Origin: Saccharopolyspora oryzae
Lineage (GTDB): Bacteria > Actinomycetota > Actinomycetes > Mycobacteriales > Pseudonocardiaceae
DNA: 62,674 nt
NCBI RefSeq assembly: GCF_027853915.1
Contig: NZ_JAQGLA010000039.1
Location: 1-62,674 of the forward strand
Reading direction: 5' to 3'
The notes under the pieces are model-generated. The model was given only the letters and a program-made list of their open reading frames with translations, had not been told where the DNA came from and searched no databases. Of this stretch, positions 1 to 8,824 are shown in pieces (the first letter of the stretch is position 1; each line of letters begins with the position of its first letter). Both the position numbers and the translations under genes were made by a program.

Positions 1-117
1 CTCCTGGTCGGACGCTGGCGAACCCTGCACCACATCACCGCCAGCCCCCGCAAAATCGGCGACATCGTCCAAGCCGCCCTCGTCCTCACCCACCACGAAC
101 ACGGCCGAATCCACTGA
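1..117 (+). CDS. Transposase, C-terminal fragment (IS5-like DDE family)
   Basis: An open frame enters from the left edge and stops at 115-117, giving 38 residues. The segment with GRWRTLHHIT, SPRKIGDIVQAALVL and a His-rich end resembles the tail of actinobacterial IS5-type DDE transposases, where a GRW...KIGDI...AALVL signature closes the catalytic domain. The rest lies outside the window, so integrity cannot be judged. A palindromic repeat begins 8 nt after the stop, and the secretion genes follow. Family assignment is from memory of the motif and is moderate. Confidence 0.6.
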   Translation, partial: LLVGRWRTLHHITASPRKIGDIVQAALVLTHHEHGRIH

Positions 118-124
118 GATCACC

Positions 125-163
125 TCAATGGAAATTGGACGTCTGATTTCCATTGAATTTGCG
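125..163. repeat. Palindromic repeat family B, copy 1 (left end missing)
   Basis: TCAATGGAAAT at 125-135 is the reverse complement of ATTTCCATTGA at 146-156, with a short GC-containing centre and an ATTTGCG right end. The left CGCAAAT end found in full copies is absent. It lies between the transposase stop and eccD. A possible TTG start for eccD falls inside it at 153. Confidence 0.85.
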
Positions 164-272
164 TGACCCCGGACGGCGGACCCCCGGACGGCGGAGCACT
201 GGACGGCGGAGCGCCGGGTGGTGGGGACTGTGGGGGTTGAACCTTCGGGGGGTTCGGGGACGTGGTGGGGGC

Positions 273-1712
273 ATGGTGGCGACGAATCCGAACGGGGCGG
301 CTACTGCGCAGCCCGCTCCGTCGACGCAGCCGGGCCAGTCCGGTGAGATGTGCCGGTTGACCATCTGCGGGCCGACCTCTCGGGTTGAGCTGGCCGTGCC
401 TGCGCACGTGCCGATCTCCGATCTGATGCCGACCGTGCTCGGGCACCTCGATCCGGCGTTGGCGACTTCCGGGCTCGCGCACGGGGGTTGGGTGTTGCAG
501 CGGCTCGGCGAGGCGCCGTTGAACGAGGAGCACGGGACCGCTGCCGCCGGGTTGTACGACGGCGATGTGCTGCACCTGCGCCCCCGGAACGACCAGCTGC
601 CGCTGGCCGACTTCGACGACCTCGTCGACGGGATCCACACTGGACTGTCCGCGCGCACCGACAGCTGGCGTCCGGCGCTGACCCGCCGGGTGTGCCTCGC
701 GCTCGCCGCGCTGGCCGGGTTGCTCGCGGTGCTGGTCACGACGTTCGCCGGGAGCGGGACGGTGACCGCGATCAGTGCGGGAGCCGTCGGGCTCGTCCTG
801 ATCGGCGGCGGTGCCCTCCTGGCGCGGCTGCTCGAAGAGCGGGGCGGAGCGATCACGCTCGGTGCGGTCGGGGTGGTTGCGCTCGGCGTCGCGGGGTTCG
901 CGATGCCTGCGGGCGCAGCGCCCCCGGCCGACTGGTTCACCGTGGCCGGAGCGCTGGCAGGCGCGGTCGTCGTGGCCGCTGGATCCGTCATCGCCCGCGC
1001 CGCGCTCGACGTCGCCAAGGCGGGATTCCTCGCGGTCGCCTGCGGGGCTGTGCTGACCGCGCTCGGATGCGTCACGGGCCTGCTGTTCGGTCTGGAAGCG
1101 CATGCGACCGCAGCGGTGCTCGTCGCGATGGTGCTGGCCGTGACCCGGGCCGCGCCGCAGCTCGCCACCTGGCTCGCCGGGCTCGTCGCCGAGCCGGTGC
1201 CGACCACCGCCGAGGAGTTCCAGCAGGGCCTGGATCCGTTGCCCAGCAAGGACGTCCTCGACCGGGCATCGGTCGCCGACGCGCACCTCACCGCGTTCCT
1301 CGTGGTGCTGGGCGCGGTCTGCTCGGGCGCGCTGCTGGTGCTCACCTCGCACCTCGCGTGGGACACAGCAGCACTCGGACTCGTCGTGGCGACGCTGTTG
1401 CTGTTGCAGGCCAGGGAGTTGCGCGGGATCTGGCACCGGGTCGCCGCGCTGGTCCCGGCCACCGCGGCGCTGATGTCGGTGCTGCTGCACTGGGTCGTCG
1501 ACCTGCCGCTGCTCGGCCAGCTGTGCGTCCTGGTCGGACTGCTGGGTCTGGCCGGGAACGCGCTGGCCGGTGCCCAGGTGCTGCCCGGCCGCCGGCTCGT
1601 GCCGCGCTGGGGACGCCTCGGCGACATCCTGCACTGGATCTGCGCCCTCGCCGTGCTGGCGCTCGTGTTGACGGTCGCCGGTTTCTACGGCGTCGTCGCG
1701 TCGTGGTTGTGA
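273..1712 (+). CDS. eccD: Type VII secretion integral membrane protein EccD
   Basis: EccD forms the multi-helix membrane pore component of ESX/type VII secretion systems. The 479-residue product has a ubiquitin-like N-terminal domain (roughly residues 25-110, beginning CRLTICGPTSRVELAVPAHV) followed by about eleven hydrophobic helices to the C-terminus, which is the family layout. The ATG at 273 is preferred because it precedes the ubiquitin-like fold directly. An in-frame TTG at 153 would start within a palindromic repeat and add an Arg/Gly-rich stretch with no family likeness. eccB follows 49 nt downstream. Membrane function is known for the family; the start is inference. Confidence 0.9.
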   Translation: MVATNPNGAATAQPAPSTQPGQSGEMCRLTICGPTSRVELAVPAHVPISDLMPTVLGHLDPALATSGLAHGGWVLQRLGEAPLNEEHGTAAAGLYDGDVLHLRPRNDQLPLADFDDLVDGIHTGLSARTDSWRPALTRRVCLALAALAGLLAVLVTTFAGSGTVTAISAGAVGLVLIGGGALLARLLEERGGAITLGAVGVVALGVAGFAMPAGAAPPADWFTVAGALAGAVVVAAGSVIARAALDVAKAGFLAVACGAVLTALGCVTGLLFGLEAHATAAVLVAMVLAVTRAAPQLATWLAGLVAEPVPTTAEEFQQGLDPLPSKDVLDRASVADAHLTAFLVVLGAVCSGALLVLTSHLAWDTAALGLVVATLLLLQARELRGIWHRVAALVPATAALMSVLLHWVVDLPLLGQLCVLVGLLGLAGNALAGAQVLPGRRLVPRWGRLGDILHWICALAVLALVLTVAGFYGVVASWL

Positions 1713-1761
1713 ACCTTCTCGGTCGTGGCAGCCGTGTTCGGTAGCGGAAGGGAGGGCGAGC

Positions 1762-3129
1762 ATGTACGGCAGGCGTGAGCAGGTCGAGGCGCATTCGTTC
1801 CTGGTCGGACGGATCCTCGCCGCGGTGCTGCGCACCGATCCCGACGACCCGAACCGGCCGCTCCGGCGGACCACGACCGGGCTGGCGGGCGGCATCGCGG
1901 TCGCGGTGCTGGTGATGGCGATCGTGCTGATCGTCAGCCTGCTCACCGGGATGGGCGGGAACGCCTGGCGGGAGAAGCCCGGATTCCTGGTCGTGGACAA
2001 GGATTCCGGCAACCGGTACGTGCTCGTCGACGGGCGGCTGCGCCCGGTGCTGAACTACGCGTCGGCTCGGCTGATGGTCGGGGGAGAGCCGAAGGTCGCG
2101 AAGGTCGGCGGCGGGGAGCTGGCGGACTTCCCGAAGGGAGCTCCGATCGGCATTCCGGGTGCGCCGGACGCGTTGCCGCCGGCCACGTCGGGGGCGCAGC
2201 CGTGGACGGTGTGCGCGGGGGTGCGGGACGGCGATCCGGGGGTCGCGGTGACCGTCGGCCCGCTGCCCGGGATGGCCGAGCTGGGGCCCGACGAGTCGGT
2301 GCTGGTCCGCGTGGGCGACCAGCAGTACCTCGTCTGGCAGGGCAGCCGGCTGCGGGTCACGGAGGGGTGGGTGCCCCGCGCGCTCGGCCTGGACCCGGCT
2401 TCGGCCATCCCGGTCGACTCGGCGTGGCTCAACACGCTGCCCGCCGGACCCGACCTCGGGGCGCCGCCGGTGCCCCGAGGCGGGCCCGGGCCGGACGTCG
2501 CTGGTCAGCCGACCGAGATCGGCCAGCTGGTGACCGCACCGGACGCGGTCGGCGACACGACGTTCGTGGTGGACGCGGGCGGATTGGTGCCGGTGTCGCG
2601 CACCGTCGCGGCGCTGCTCGGCGCCGATCCGGAGGGGGCTCTGCCGCCGCCCATCACGATCACCCCGGCGCAACTGGCCAAGCAGCAGGTCCTGCCGGCC
2701 CCGGTGTGGCAGGCCGAACTGCCCGCCCGGCCGCCGAAGGGCCTGGACCTCGACCGCCGCGTGCCGTGCGTGCGCTGGGAGTCGGGCGAGGTGGCGGTGG
2801 TGTCCGCGCCGGGCCTGAGCGGATCCACTGTGGATGGACAGACGTCCGGGGTCACCCGTGACGGCCGGGTCGCCGACCTCGTCGACGTCCGGCCCGGTGC
2901 CGGGTTCATCGCCCGCACCCGCCCGGCACCCGGAGTTCCCGGGGCGGGCGTCTACCTGATCACCGAGGCCGGGGCGAAGTTCCCGGTCGCCAGCGGAAAA
3001 GCGGCCGAAGCGCTCGGCTACTCGGTGGACACCGCGGAACCGGTTCCCGCGGACCTGCTGGCCCTGCTGCCGACCGGGCCGGTCCTCGACCTGATCGGCG
3101 AACAACGAACGGAGGAGGAAGTCCGATGA
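1762..3129 (+). CDS. eccB: Type VII secretion protein EccB
   Basis: EccB is the single-pass ESX core component whose large domain lies outside the cytoplasmic membrane. The protein has 455 residues with the typical N-terminus (YGRREQVEAHSFLVGRI), one membrane helix at about residues 42-64, and a long extracytoplasmic domain with two well-separated cysteines (in VCAGV and PCVRW). A GGGAGGG-type ribosome site lies just before the ATG. Its TGA overlaps the next ATG as ATGA, so it is translationally coupled to the first WXG100 gene. EccC ATPase, EccE and mycosin are not in the window. Confidence 0.92.
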   Translation: MYGRREQVEAHSFLVGRILAAVLRTDPDDPNRPLRRTTTGLAGGIAVAVLVMAIVLIVSLLTGMGGNAWREKPGFLVVDKDSGNRYVLVDGRLRPVLNYASARLMVGGEPKVAKVGGGELADFPKGAPIGIPGAPDALPPATSGAQPWTVCAGVRDGDPGVAVTVGPLPGMAELGPDESVLVRVGDQQYLVWQGSRLRVTEGWVPRALGLDPASAIPVDSAWLNTLPAGPDLGAPPVPRGGPGPDVAGQPTEIGQLVTAPDAVGDTTFVVDAGGLVPVSRTVAALLGADPEGALPPPITITPAQLAKQQVLPAPVWQAELPARPPKGLDLDRRVPCVRWESGEVAVVSAPGLSGSTVDGQTSGVTRDGRVADLVDVRPGAGFIARTRPAPGVPGAGVYLITEAGAKFPVASGKAAEALGYSVDTAEPVPADLLALLPTGPVLDLIGEQRTEEEVR

Positions 3130-3413
3130 CGCAATACGGTTACGACGACGGAATGCTGGTGAAGGTCATCAGCGCCACGGAGACCGCGCTCGGCCAGATG
3201 CGCCAGATCAACGGCAGCGTGCAGGGCCTGGCCGGCCAGCTCCCGGTGGTCAACAACTCCACGTCCGGCATGAAGCTCGGCCAGCTCCTCGGCGACTGGA
3301 ACATGGACTTCAACAAGATCGTCAACGAGCTGGAGAACCTCAACACCAAGGCCGGTGGACTGTTGCAGACCAACCGCAACGTCGAAACCGAAACCGGCGG
3401 CGCAGCTCAGTAG
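3126..3413 (+). CDS. WXG100-like ESX secreted protein 1
   Basis: This is a small helical protein of 95 residues, the size of ESX substrates (ESAT-6/CFP-10 family), which form helical hairpin dimers exported by the type VII machine. The turn region reads LLGDWNMDF, so the W is present but the G of the W-x-G motif is replaced by M. Two amphipathic helices flank it. It overlaps eccB by four bases and is followed by a second WXG100-like gene after an 81-nt gap that holds a relic of structured repeat SR. The pairing with the next gene as a heterodimer is inference. Confidence 0.75.
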   Translation: MTQYGYDDGMLVKVISATETALGQMRQINGSVQGLAGQLPVVNNSTSGMKLGQLLGDWNMDFNKIVNELENLNTKAGGLLQTNRNVETETGGAAQ

Positions 3414-3415
3414 GG

Positions 3416-3446
3416 GTTTTTCCAGGCGCGTTTTGCGTAGCGGTGA
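3416..3446 (+). repeat. Relic of structured repeat SR (5' end only)
   Basis: This stretch between two WXG100-like genes matches the 5' end of the structured repeat found at 8825, 55484 and 62541. It shares TTTCCAGG, then a CGTTTTGCGT core and GGCGGTG/AGCGGTG, and diverges after about 30 nt. The conserved hairpin part is missing. Confidence 0.6.
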
Positions 3447-3494
3447 ACACCTGAAGTCCAACCGCTCCGGCACTTTTCGGGAAAGGGAAATCGG

Positions 3495-3785
3495 ATGACC
3501 GCGTTCGACGTCAACCACAACGGCTACGGCGAAGTCAACCAGCAGCTGCTCCAGGCCGTGCAGAACCTCGGTTCCGTCCTGGAACAGCTCAACGCAGCGC
3601 TGAAGAACATCCCCGAGGCCGCTTGGGGCCAGGCGCAGCCCATCTGGTTGGAGAACCAGAACCAGTGGAACCGCTCCTACCAGACGATGTCCGAGAAGAT
3701 CCAGCTCACCTCGCGCTCCTCGGTGGGCATCCACGACACGTTCAAGGAAGGCGACCAGCGCGGCTACCGGATCATCGCCGGCTGA
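3495..3785 (+). CDS. WXG100-like ESX secreted protein 2
   Basis: This 96-residue protein fits a WXG100 fold: an N-terminal amphipathic helix (EVNQQLLQAVQNLGSVLEQL), a turn containing AAWGQAQPIW, and a second helix. The turn has W-G rather than strict W-x-G. A GGGAAAGGGAAAT ribosome site precedes the ATG. Likely a secreted partner of the preceding small protein; the neighbourhood of eccB and eccD supports this. The exact dimer partner is unknown. Confidence 0.8.
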   Translation: MTAFDVNHNGYGEVNQQLLQAVQNLGSVLEQLNAALKNIPEAAWGQAQPIWLENQNQWNRSYQTMSEKIQLTSRSSVGIHDTFKEGDQRGYRIIAG

Positions 3786-3856
3786 CCTCGCAGCGACACC
3801 GGCACCACTGTTGACGGCCCGCTGGACCGGGCCGAACGATCGGGAAGGAGATCTCG

Positions 3857-5215
3857 GTGGAGGAGACGGATCCGGCGCGGACGGCGAGCACCAGGGGGAC
3901 GGATTTGCCCGCCACCGCGGCCGTCGAGGTCGAAGCCGTGGTGGTGCCGGTGTCGAAGCCCGCCGAACACTCCGAGGTACCCGGGGGTGACGTCCCGCCG
4001 GGAGAGCCGTTCAGCGGTCCTCCCGGCGGGGACCTCCCGCCGCTGGAACCCATGACGGCGACGAAGGTCGTCGTGGTGGAGAAGGTCGTCGTCGCGGATG
4101 GTGAGCCCGCGGAGCAGGTGCCCGCGGATCCGGGGGTTCCGCCGACGGAACCGGTCACCACCGAGCCGGTGCCGCTGGAACCCCACACAATGCCGAAGCA
4201 CTTCATCTTGGCGAAACCGGCTGAGCAGCAGGAGTTCTCGGCGCTGGAGCCCGCGATTCCGGCGGAGCAGGGCGTGCCGGCGGAGCAGTTCCCCGCGGAG
4301 CAGGTGCCGGACGAGCCCAAACAACCCGGGTACGCGCTGAGGTCGCCGCAGGTGGTGTCACCGCACCCGGTCCTCCCCGTCGAGCCGTCGCAGGAACAGG
4401 CGAAGCTCGAACCGACGGTTCCCGGGCAGCCGCTGGAGCCGATGCGGCCGAACGAGCCCGCGAGGCTGGAACCGACGGTTCCGGCGACGCCGCTGCAGCC
4501 GGCTGCGCCCGGAATTCCGGTCACGCCTGCGCAACCGGCTGTTCCCGCGCAACCGGTGGAACCGTACGGCGGCGTGGTGGGTGTCCCGGCCGGTGCACCG
4601 CCGACCGAGGGCGCCACCGAAACCCCGATGCCGAACCAGCCGCCGCCCGCGCAGGACGCGCCGCCTGCTCAGCAGCCGCCACCCGTGCAACAACCTCCGG
4701 TGACCTCCCAGGCACCGGATGCACCCCCAGTGCAGAACCCGCCCAGCACGCAGCCCGTGCCGAACACGCAGAACCCGGGCGGTGCGTACAACTTCCCCAC
4801 CACGCAGGGGATGGGCGGCATGCCGTCGACGAACGGGGACGTCGGCCCGGACCCGAACATCAAGTTCGACGAGGGGCAGTACAACCAGCTGCTCGCGGTG
4901 CTCGGCGACATCAAGAGCACCGTCCGCACGGCACCTTCCCAAGGCCCCGCCGACCTCGACGCCGAGCTCCAGCTGCAACCGACCGGCCAGACCTGGGAAC
5001 CGGCGACGAAGCTGGTCAAGTGGGGCGCGACCTTCGGCGGCACGGTCCAGACGGAGAACAAGAGCCTCAAGAAGGCCCTCGACACGCTGCACGACTCGCT
5101 GGAGAAGGCGAAGGAGGTCTTCAAGGAGACCGACGACCTCGCCGCCTACGACGCTTCCAAGTTCACCACCGAATACCCCGGTTTCACCGGCGGCGGCATG
5201 TCCGGAACCGCGTGA
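3857..5215 (+). CDS. Proline-rich ESX-associated protein
   Basis: The product has 452 residues starting at GTG with AAGGAG 7 nt upstream. Residues 1-310 are low-complexity and acidic, dominated by Pro, Glu, Val and Ala (many PAEQ and LEPT units). Residues about 320-450 change to a compact helical domain (FDEGQYNQLLAVLGDIKSTV ... KALDTLHDSLEKAKEVF). The helical tail is compatible with a WXG/Esp-like secreted domain; the Pro-rich part would act as a flexible spacer. No enzyme motif is visible. It sits between the WXG100 genes and the repeat-rich protein, 13 nt before the latter. Function unknown. Confidence 0.75.
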   Translation: MEETDPARTASTRGTDLPATAAVEVEAVVVPVSKPAEHSEVPGGDVPPGEPFSGPPGGDLPPLEPMTATKVVVVEKVVVADGEPAEQVPADPGVPPTEPVTTEPVPLEPHTMPKHFILAKPAEQQEFSALEPAIPAEQGVPAEQFPAEQVPDEPKQPGYALRSPQVVSPHPVLPVEPSQEQAKLEPTVPGQPLEPMRPNEPARLEPTVPATPLQPAAPGIPVTPAQPAVPAQPVEPYGGVVGVPAGAPPTEGATETPMPNQPPPAQDAPPAQQPPPVQQPPVTSQAPDAPPVQNPPSTQPVPNTQNPGGAYNFPTTQGMGGMPSTNGDVGPDPNIKFDEGQYNQLLAVLGDIKSTVRTAPSQGPADLDAELQLQPTGQTWEPATKLVKWGATFGGTVQTENKSLKKALDTLHDSLEKAKEVFKETDDLAAYDASKFTTEYPGFTGGGMSGTA

Positions 5216-5228
5216 CTGGAGACGAGCG

Positions 5229-8108
5229 ATGACTGAACCCACCGGCCAGCCGGAGCCGATCAAGGGCGACAACACCTCGAGCGCGACGTTCGACCAGGTG
5301 CTGTTCACGGTCACCGGTGAAGGCGCCGACCTGCACGGCATCGTCGACAGCGGGGCGGACCAGGCCCAGGGCTGGTTCCAGGAGTCCTCGGTGAAACCCG
5401 GGAGCGCGCAGACCGACGGCCAGTCCGCGGGTAGCGGCTACAGCTACCACGCGTGGGACAAGTGGTACCTCTCGGTGGACCGCAACCCCACGCTGCCGGG
5501 TAACTGGGACAAGGCGCTCGCCGAGATCGACGCCCTGACCGACCAGCTCAAAGCCGCGAACATCGGGCTGATGAACGTCAACCGGCTGCGGGACGCGAAG
5601 GAGTCCGTCGACCACTACGTGGAGTGGCTGTCCACCAACCACGACACGCTCCAGCAGTGGGCCAACAAGCTCTCCAGCGACGACTCGGCGTTCAAGGGCA
5701 AAGCGGCGCACGCGATCCAGCAGAGCGTGAACAGCCTCGCGGAAACCGTCGAGAGCCTGCGCGAGCAGATCGTCGAGGAGCGCAACACCTCGGAGGGGCT
5801 GCAGCGGGCCGCGGAGGCCGCCTCGAACTTCGGCAAGGGCATGGCGACCGCGTGGAGCGAGTACTCGGGCGCCCTGAAGAACCTGGCCACGAACACGATG
5901 AACGCCGTGCTCAACAACGTGAGCGCTTACGTCTACGGCAAGGGCCTGGTGCACGGCACGCCGAACTACGCGCTGGACGTGCTCGCGAGGAGCAGCCGGG
6001 ACAAGGCCGAGACCTACATCCAGAACGTGATGGACGGGTACCGGTCCGACGACAACCGCGGCCCGGCGGTCACCCAGCCCAGCGTCCAAGGCGCTCCCGG
6101 CATGATGTGGCCGGTGATCACGCCCGGCAGCGTGAACGCCGATTCGGTTCCGTTCACCCCGGGGAAGCTGCCGGAGGGCTTCCCGGTGATCGGTGGTCCG
6201 CTGGGCAGCCAGACCACCTGGAACGACATCAACGCCAAGATCAGCGACTACATGCGCAAGAAGATGGAGCCCCTCGACGAGGCTGCCCGCAAGCGGATCG
6301 ACGAGCTGCGAACCGGCTACGAGAACACGAAGTCCTCGCTGGAGGGCCTGGAGACCCCGATCTCGCAGACCGGTGGCGGTCCCGGCGGCGGTCCTGGCGG
6401 CAACTTCCCGCCGCCGAACGGGGGCATCAACATCCCGCCGCCGAACGGTGGTGGGGATCTGAACGTGCCGCCGCCGAACGGTGGTGGTGACTTGAACGGT
6501 CCGCCGGGGAACGGCGGCGGGGATCTGAACCTCCCGCCGGCCAACGGTGGTGGGGATCTGAACGGTCCGCCGGGGAACGGCGGCGGTGACCTGAACCTCC
6601 CGCCGGCCAACGGCGGTGGGGGTGTGAACGATCCGGCGAACGGTGGTGGGAACACGCCGTCCACGTTCGGGGGCGGAGATCTGCCTCCTGCCAACGGCGG
6701 TTCGAACCTGCCCGGTGGCGGGGACGCACCGGCCTTCGGCGGTGGTGACAACCCGGCGCTCGGGGGCGGTGGCCAGGGCGATCAGCCGCCGGGCGGGATC
6801 GGCGACGTTCCGCCGGCGAACGGCGGCGGGGGAGCTCCGATCGTTCCGCCGAACGGGATGACGGGCCCGTTCGGCGGCGGCAGCGCCAACTCGCCGGATG
6901 CCAAGAGGCAGCTCAACGAGGTTCCGGGCGGTGGCAACCCCTTCGACCCGGCGAACGGTGCCGCGAACTCGCTCGGCGGGAATTTCGATCCGGCTGGTGG
7001 GGCGTCGAACTTGCCGGGCGGGAATTTCGATCCCGCTGGTGGATCGTCGAACTTGCCTGGCGGGGGCGAGCTTCCTGGTGGGAACTTCGACCCTGCTGGT
7101 GGGACGTCGAACCTGCCCGGCGGAGGTTCGAACCTTCCCGGTGGCGGATCCGATTTGCCTGGTGGGAGCTTTGATCCGGCTGGTGGCTCCGCGAATCTGC
7201 CGGGTGGGAGTTTCGATCCGGCTGGTGGTTCCGCGAACTTGCCTGGTGGGAGTTTCGATCCGGCTGGTGGTTCCGCGAACTTGCCTGGTGGGAGTTTCGA
7301 TCCGGCTGGTGGTTCCGCGAACCTCCCCGGCGGGAGTTTCGATCCGGCGGGTGGGACGTCGAACTTGCCTGGCGGAGGCGACCTGCCGGGTGGGAGTTTC
7401 GACCCGGCCGGTGGCTCCGCGAACTTGCCCGGTGGTTCCGATCTGCCGGGTGGCGGTTTCGATCCGGCTGGTGGCACGTCGAACTTGCCTGGCGGAGGCG
7501 AGCTTCCGGGCGGGAGCTTCGACCCAGCCGGTGGATCCGCGAACTTGCCCGGCGGTGCGAGCTTGCCTGGTGGCGGCTTTGATCCGGCTGGTGGCACGTC
7601 GAACCTCCCCGGTGGTTCCGGCCTGTCCGGCGGGAGCTTCGATCCCGCCGGTGGCACGTCGAGCCTGCCGGGCGGCGGGGGCGACTTCTCCGGCCTCCCG
7701 GGCGGGGGCGCTGGCGGCTCGACCGGTGGGTTCGGCGGCGAGGGGTGGTCCGACTGGTCCGGGCAGGACCAGACGACCCAGCAGAGCGGACCGTCGCAGG
7801 TCGGCGGCTCCGTCGGCGACCCGCGCGGCGGGATGCCGATGATGCCCCCCATGATGCCGCCGATGTCCGGCGGGCAGAACAACGCCAAGGAGCGCGAGCG
7901 CCAGACCTGGCTGTCCGAGGACGAGAACGTGTGGGGCACCAGCAGCGCCGCGGGCAACGGCGTCATCGGGCTGCCGAACGACCTCGCGCACGAGACCGAC
8001 GAACCGCTCGCCCCGACCCACGTCCACGTCAGCTCGACCGCGTCGCGTACCAGCACCGATGCGCCCAAGCAGTCGGAGCAGCCCGCTGAGCAGAGCGCGA
8101 CCAGCTAG
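5229..8108 (+). CDS. Repeat-rich PPE/EspB-like type VII substrate
   Basis: This is a 959-residue protein. The ATG at 5229 is chosen because a GGAG ribosome site precedes it and the frame upstream is a shadow of the previous gene. Residues about 40-350 form a helical domain (SAFKGKAAHAIQQSV at the turn) like a PPE or EspB fold. Next come Gly/Asn/Pro repeats built on NGGGDLN-x-PP, then at DNA 6983-7670 thirteen copies of FDPAGG spaced by NLPGG units. The C-terminus (ERERQTWLSEDENVWG) resembles tails of other actinobacterial ESX proteins. Role is probably secreted or surface structural protein; this is inference from location and composition. Confidence 0.8.
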   Translation: MTEPTGQPEPIKGDNTSSATFDQVLFTVTGEGADLHGIVDSGADQAQGWFQESSVKPGSAQTDGQSAGSGYSYHAWDKWYLSVDRNPTLPGNWDKALAEIDALTDQLKAANIGLMNVNRLRDAKESVDHYVEWLSTNHDTLQQWANKLSSDDSAFKGKAAHAIQQSVNSLAETVESLREQIVEERNTSEGLQRAAEAASNFGKGMATAWSEYSGALKNLATNTMNAVLNNVSAYVYGKGLVHGTPNYALDVLARSSRDKAETYIQNVMDGYRSDDNRGPAVTQPSVQGAPGMMWPVITPGSVNADSVPFTPGKLPEGFPVIGGPLGSQTTWNDINAKISDYMRKKMEPLDEAARKRIDELRTGYENTKSSLEGLETPISQTGGGPGGGPGGNFPPPNGGINIPPPNGGGDLNVPPPNGGGDLNGPPGNGGGDLNLPPANGGGDLNGPPGNGGGDLNLPPANGGGGVNDPANGGGNTPSTFGGGDLPPANGGSNLPGGGDAPAFGGGDNPALGGGGQGDQPPGGIGDVPPANGGGGAPIVPPNGMTGPFGGGSANSPDAKRQLNEVPGGGNPFDPANGAANSLGGNFDPAGGASNLPGGNFDPAGGSSNLPGGGELPGGNFDPAGGTSNLPGGGSNLPGGGSDLPGGSFDPAGGSANLPGGSFDPAGGSANLPGGSFDPAGGSANLPGGSFDPAGGSANLPGGSFDPAGGTSNLPGGGDLPGGSFDPAGGSANLPGGSDLPGGGFDPAGGTSNLPGGGELPGGSFDPAGGSANLPGGASLPGGGFDPAGGTSNLPGGSGLSGGSFDPAGGTSSLPGGGGDFSGLPGGGAGGSTGGFGGEGWSDWSGQDQTTQQSGPSQVGGSVGDPRGGMPMMPPMMPPMSGGQNNAKERERQTWLSEDENVWGTSSAAGNGVIGLPNDLAHETDEPLAPTHVHVSSTASRTSTDAPKQSEQPAEQSATS
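6983..7670 (+). repeat. Tandem FDPAGG-coding repeats
   Basis: Thirteen FDPAGG motifs, preceded by one FDPANG, alternate with (S/T)(A/S)NLPGG. Four consecutive units near 7165-7330 are almost identical at the DNA level (SFDPAGGSANLPGG, 42 nt), which suggests recent unit duplication. Length variation between strains is expected. Confidence 0.9.
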
Positions 8109-8116
8109 GAGGCCGG

Positions 8117-8512
8117 ATGTTCTCCTCGATGCACAACGACATGACCGAGGCGCTGCAGGAGCTGCGCGCCAAGCAGGACCAGTTCAGCACCGCGTTCGCC
8201 GAGCTCGACGAGGTCACCGCGAGCGCCACCACGAAGGACCGCGCGATCAAGGCCACTGTGGACGGTCGCGGGCGGCTCACCGAGGTGGTGTTCAACGGCC
8301 AGCGGTGGCGGGACATGGCGCCGAAGGAGCTCGGCGCGAAGATCGTGGAGGTGGTCACCGACGCCCAGCGGCAGGCGGCCTCGGCGGTCGACGAGATGAT
8401 GTCCGGGCTCACCCCTGCTGGCGTCGACCTGCGGGAACTGCGCGAGAACGGCCCCGATCTGGAGGCCGTGATCGACTCGACGCTCGGCGACGTCGGGCGG
8501 TGGTCGCGGTGA
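8117..8512 (+). CDS. YbaB/EbfC-family protein in ESX locus
   Basis: A 131-residue protein with the YbaB/EbfC pattern: N-terminal helix (EALQELRAKQDQFSTAFAEL), a central beta section (IKATVDGRGRLTEVVFNG) and a C-terminal helix. Stand-alone YbaB proteins bind DNA, but versions embedded in actinobacterial ESX loci are common and of unknown role. An AGGAGG site lies before the ATG. The stop overlaps the next gene's GTG start (GTGA), so both are co-translated. Confidence 0.8.
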   Translation: MFSSMHNDMTEALQELRAKQDQFSTAFAELDEVTASATTKDRAIKATVDGRGRLTEVVFNGQRWRDMAPKELGAKIVEVVTDAQRQAASAVDEMMSGLTPAGVDLRELRENGPDLEAVIDSTLGDVGRWSR

Positions 8513-8820
8513 CCGACCGCTTCTACGCCGACCCCGACGGGCTGGCCAGGGGCGGCGCCAACCTCGAGCAGTGGTCGATGCTGGCGAAGGAGATCGCCGC
8601 GCAGATGCGCAACGTGACCACCGCCTACCGGCACGCGGGCGGCACCGGCGAGATGGGCGAGCAGTTCAACACCAACTACAAGCCCGGCGAGACCAAGGCG
8701 ATCGAATTCCTGTCGATGCTGGAAGAAGCAGTCGGCGGCCACGGCGAGCGAACGCTCAAAACAGCGCGGAGTTTCAGCGACACCAACGACGAAGCCGACG
8801 CAGCGGCCCCGCGCGAATGA
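8509..8820 (+). CDS. WXG100-like ESX secreted protein 3
   Basis: A 103-residue helical protein starting at GTG and overlapping the YbaB-like gene by four bases. It begins FYADPDGLARGG, with a helix-turn-helix pattern and a Gly-rich turn (RHAGGTGEMGEQF) where W-x-G would be. ESX-family assignment rests on size, helix pattern and operon position. It may pair with the N-terminal domain of the giant toxin-like protein 250 nt downstream; that is inference. Confidence 0.75.
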   Translation: MTDRFYADPDGLARGGANLEQWSMLAKEIAAQMRNVTTAYRHAGGTGEMGEQFNTNYKPGETKAIEFLSMLEEAVGGHGERTLKTARSFSDTNDEADAAAPRE

Positions 8821-8824
8821 ATGA

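Noticed and set aside
120..2012. Long minus-strand frame opposite eccD
   Set aside because: Arg/Gln/His-rich translation typical of antisense reading in GC-rich DNA; eccD on the plus strand has clear domains.
5184..8027. 947-residue minus-strand frame opposite the FDPAGG protein
   Set aside because: It mirrors the tandem repeats on the other strand and has no recognisable domain or ribosome site.
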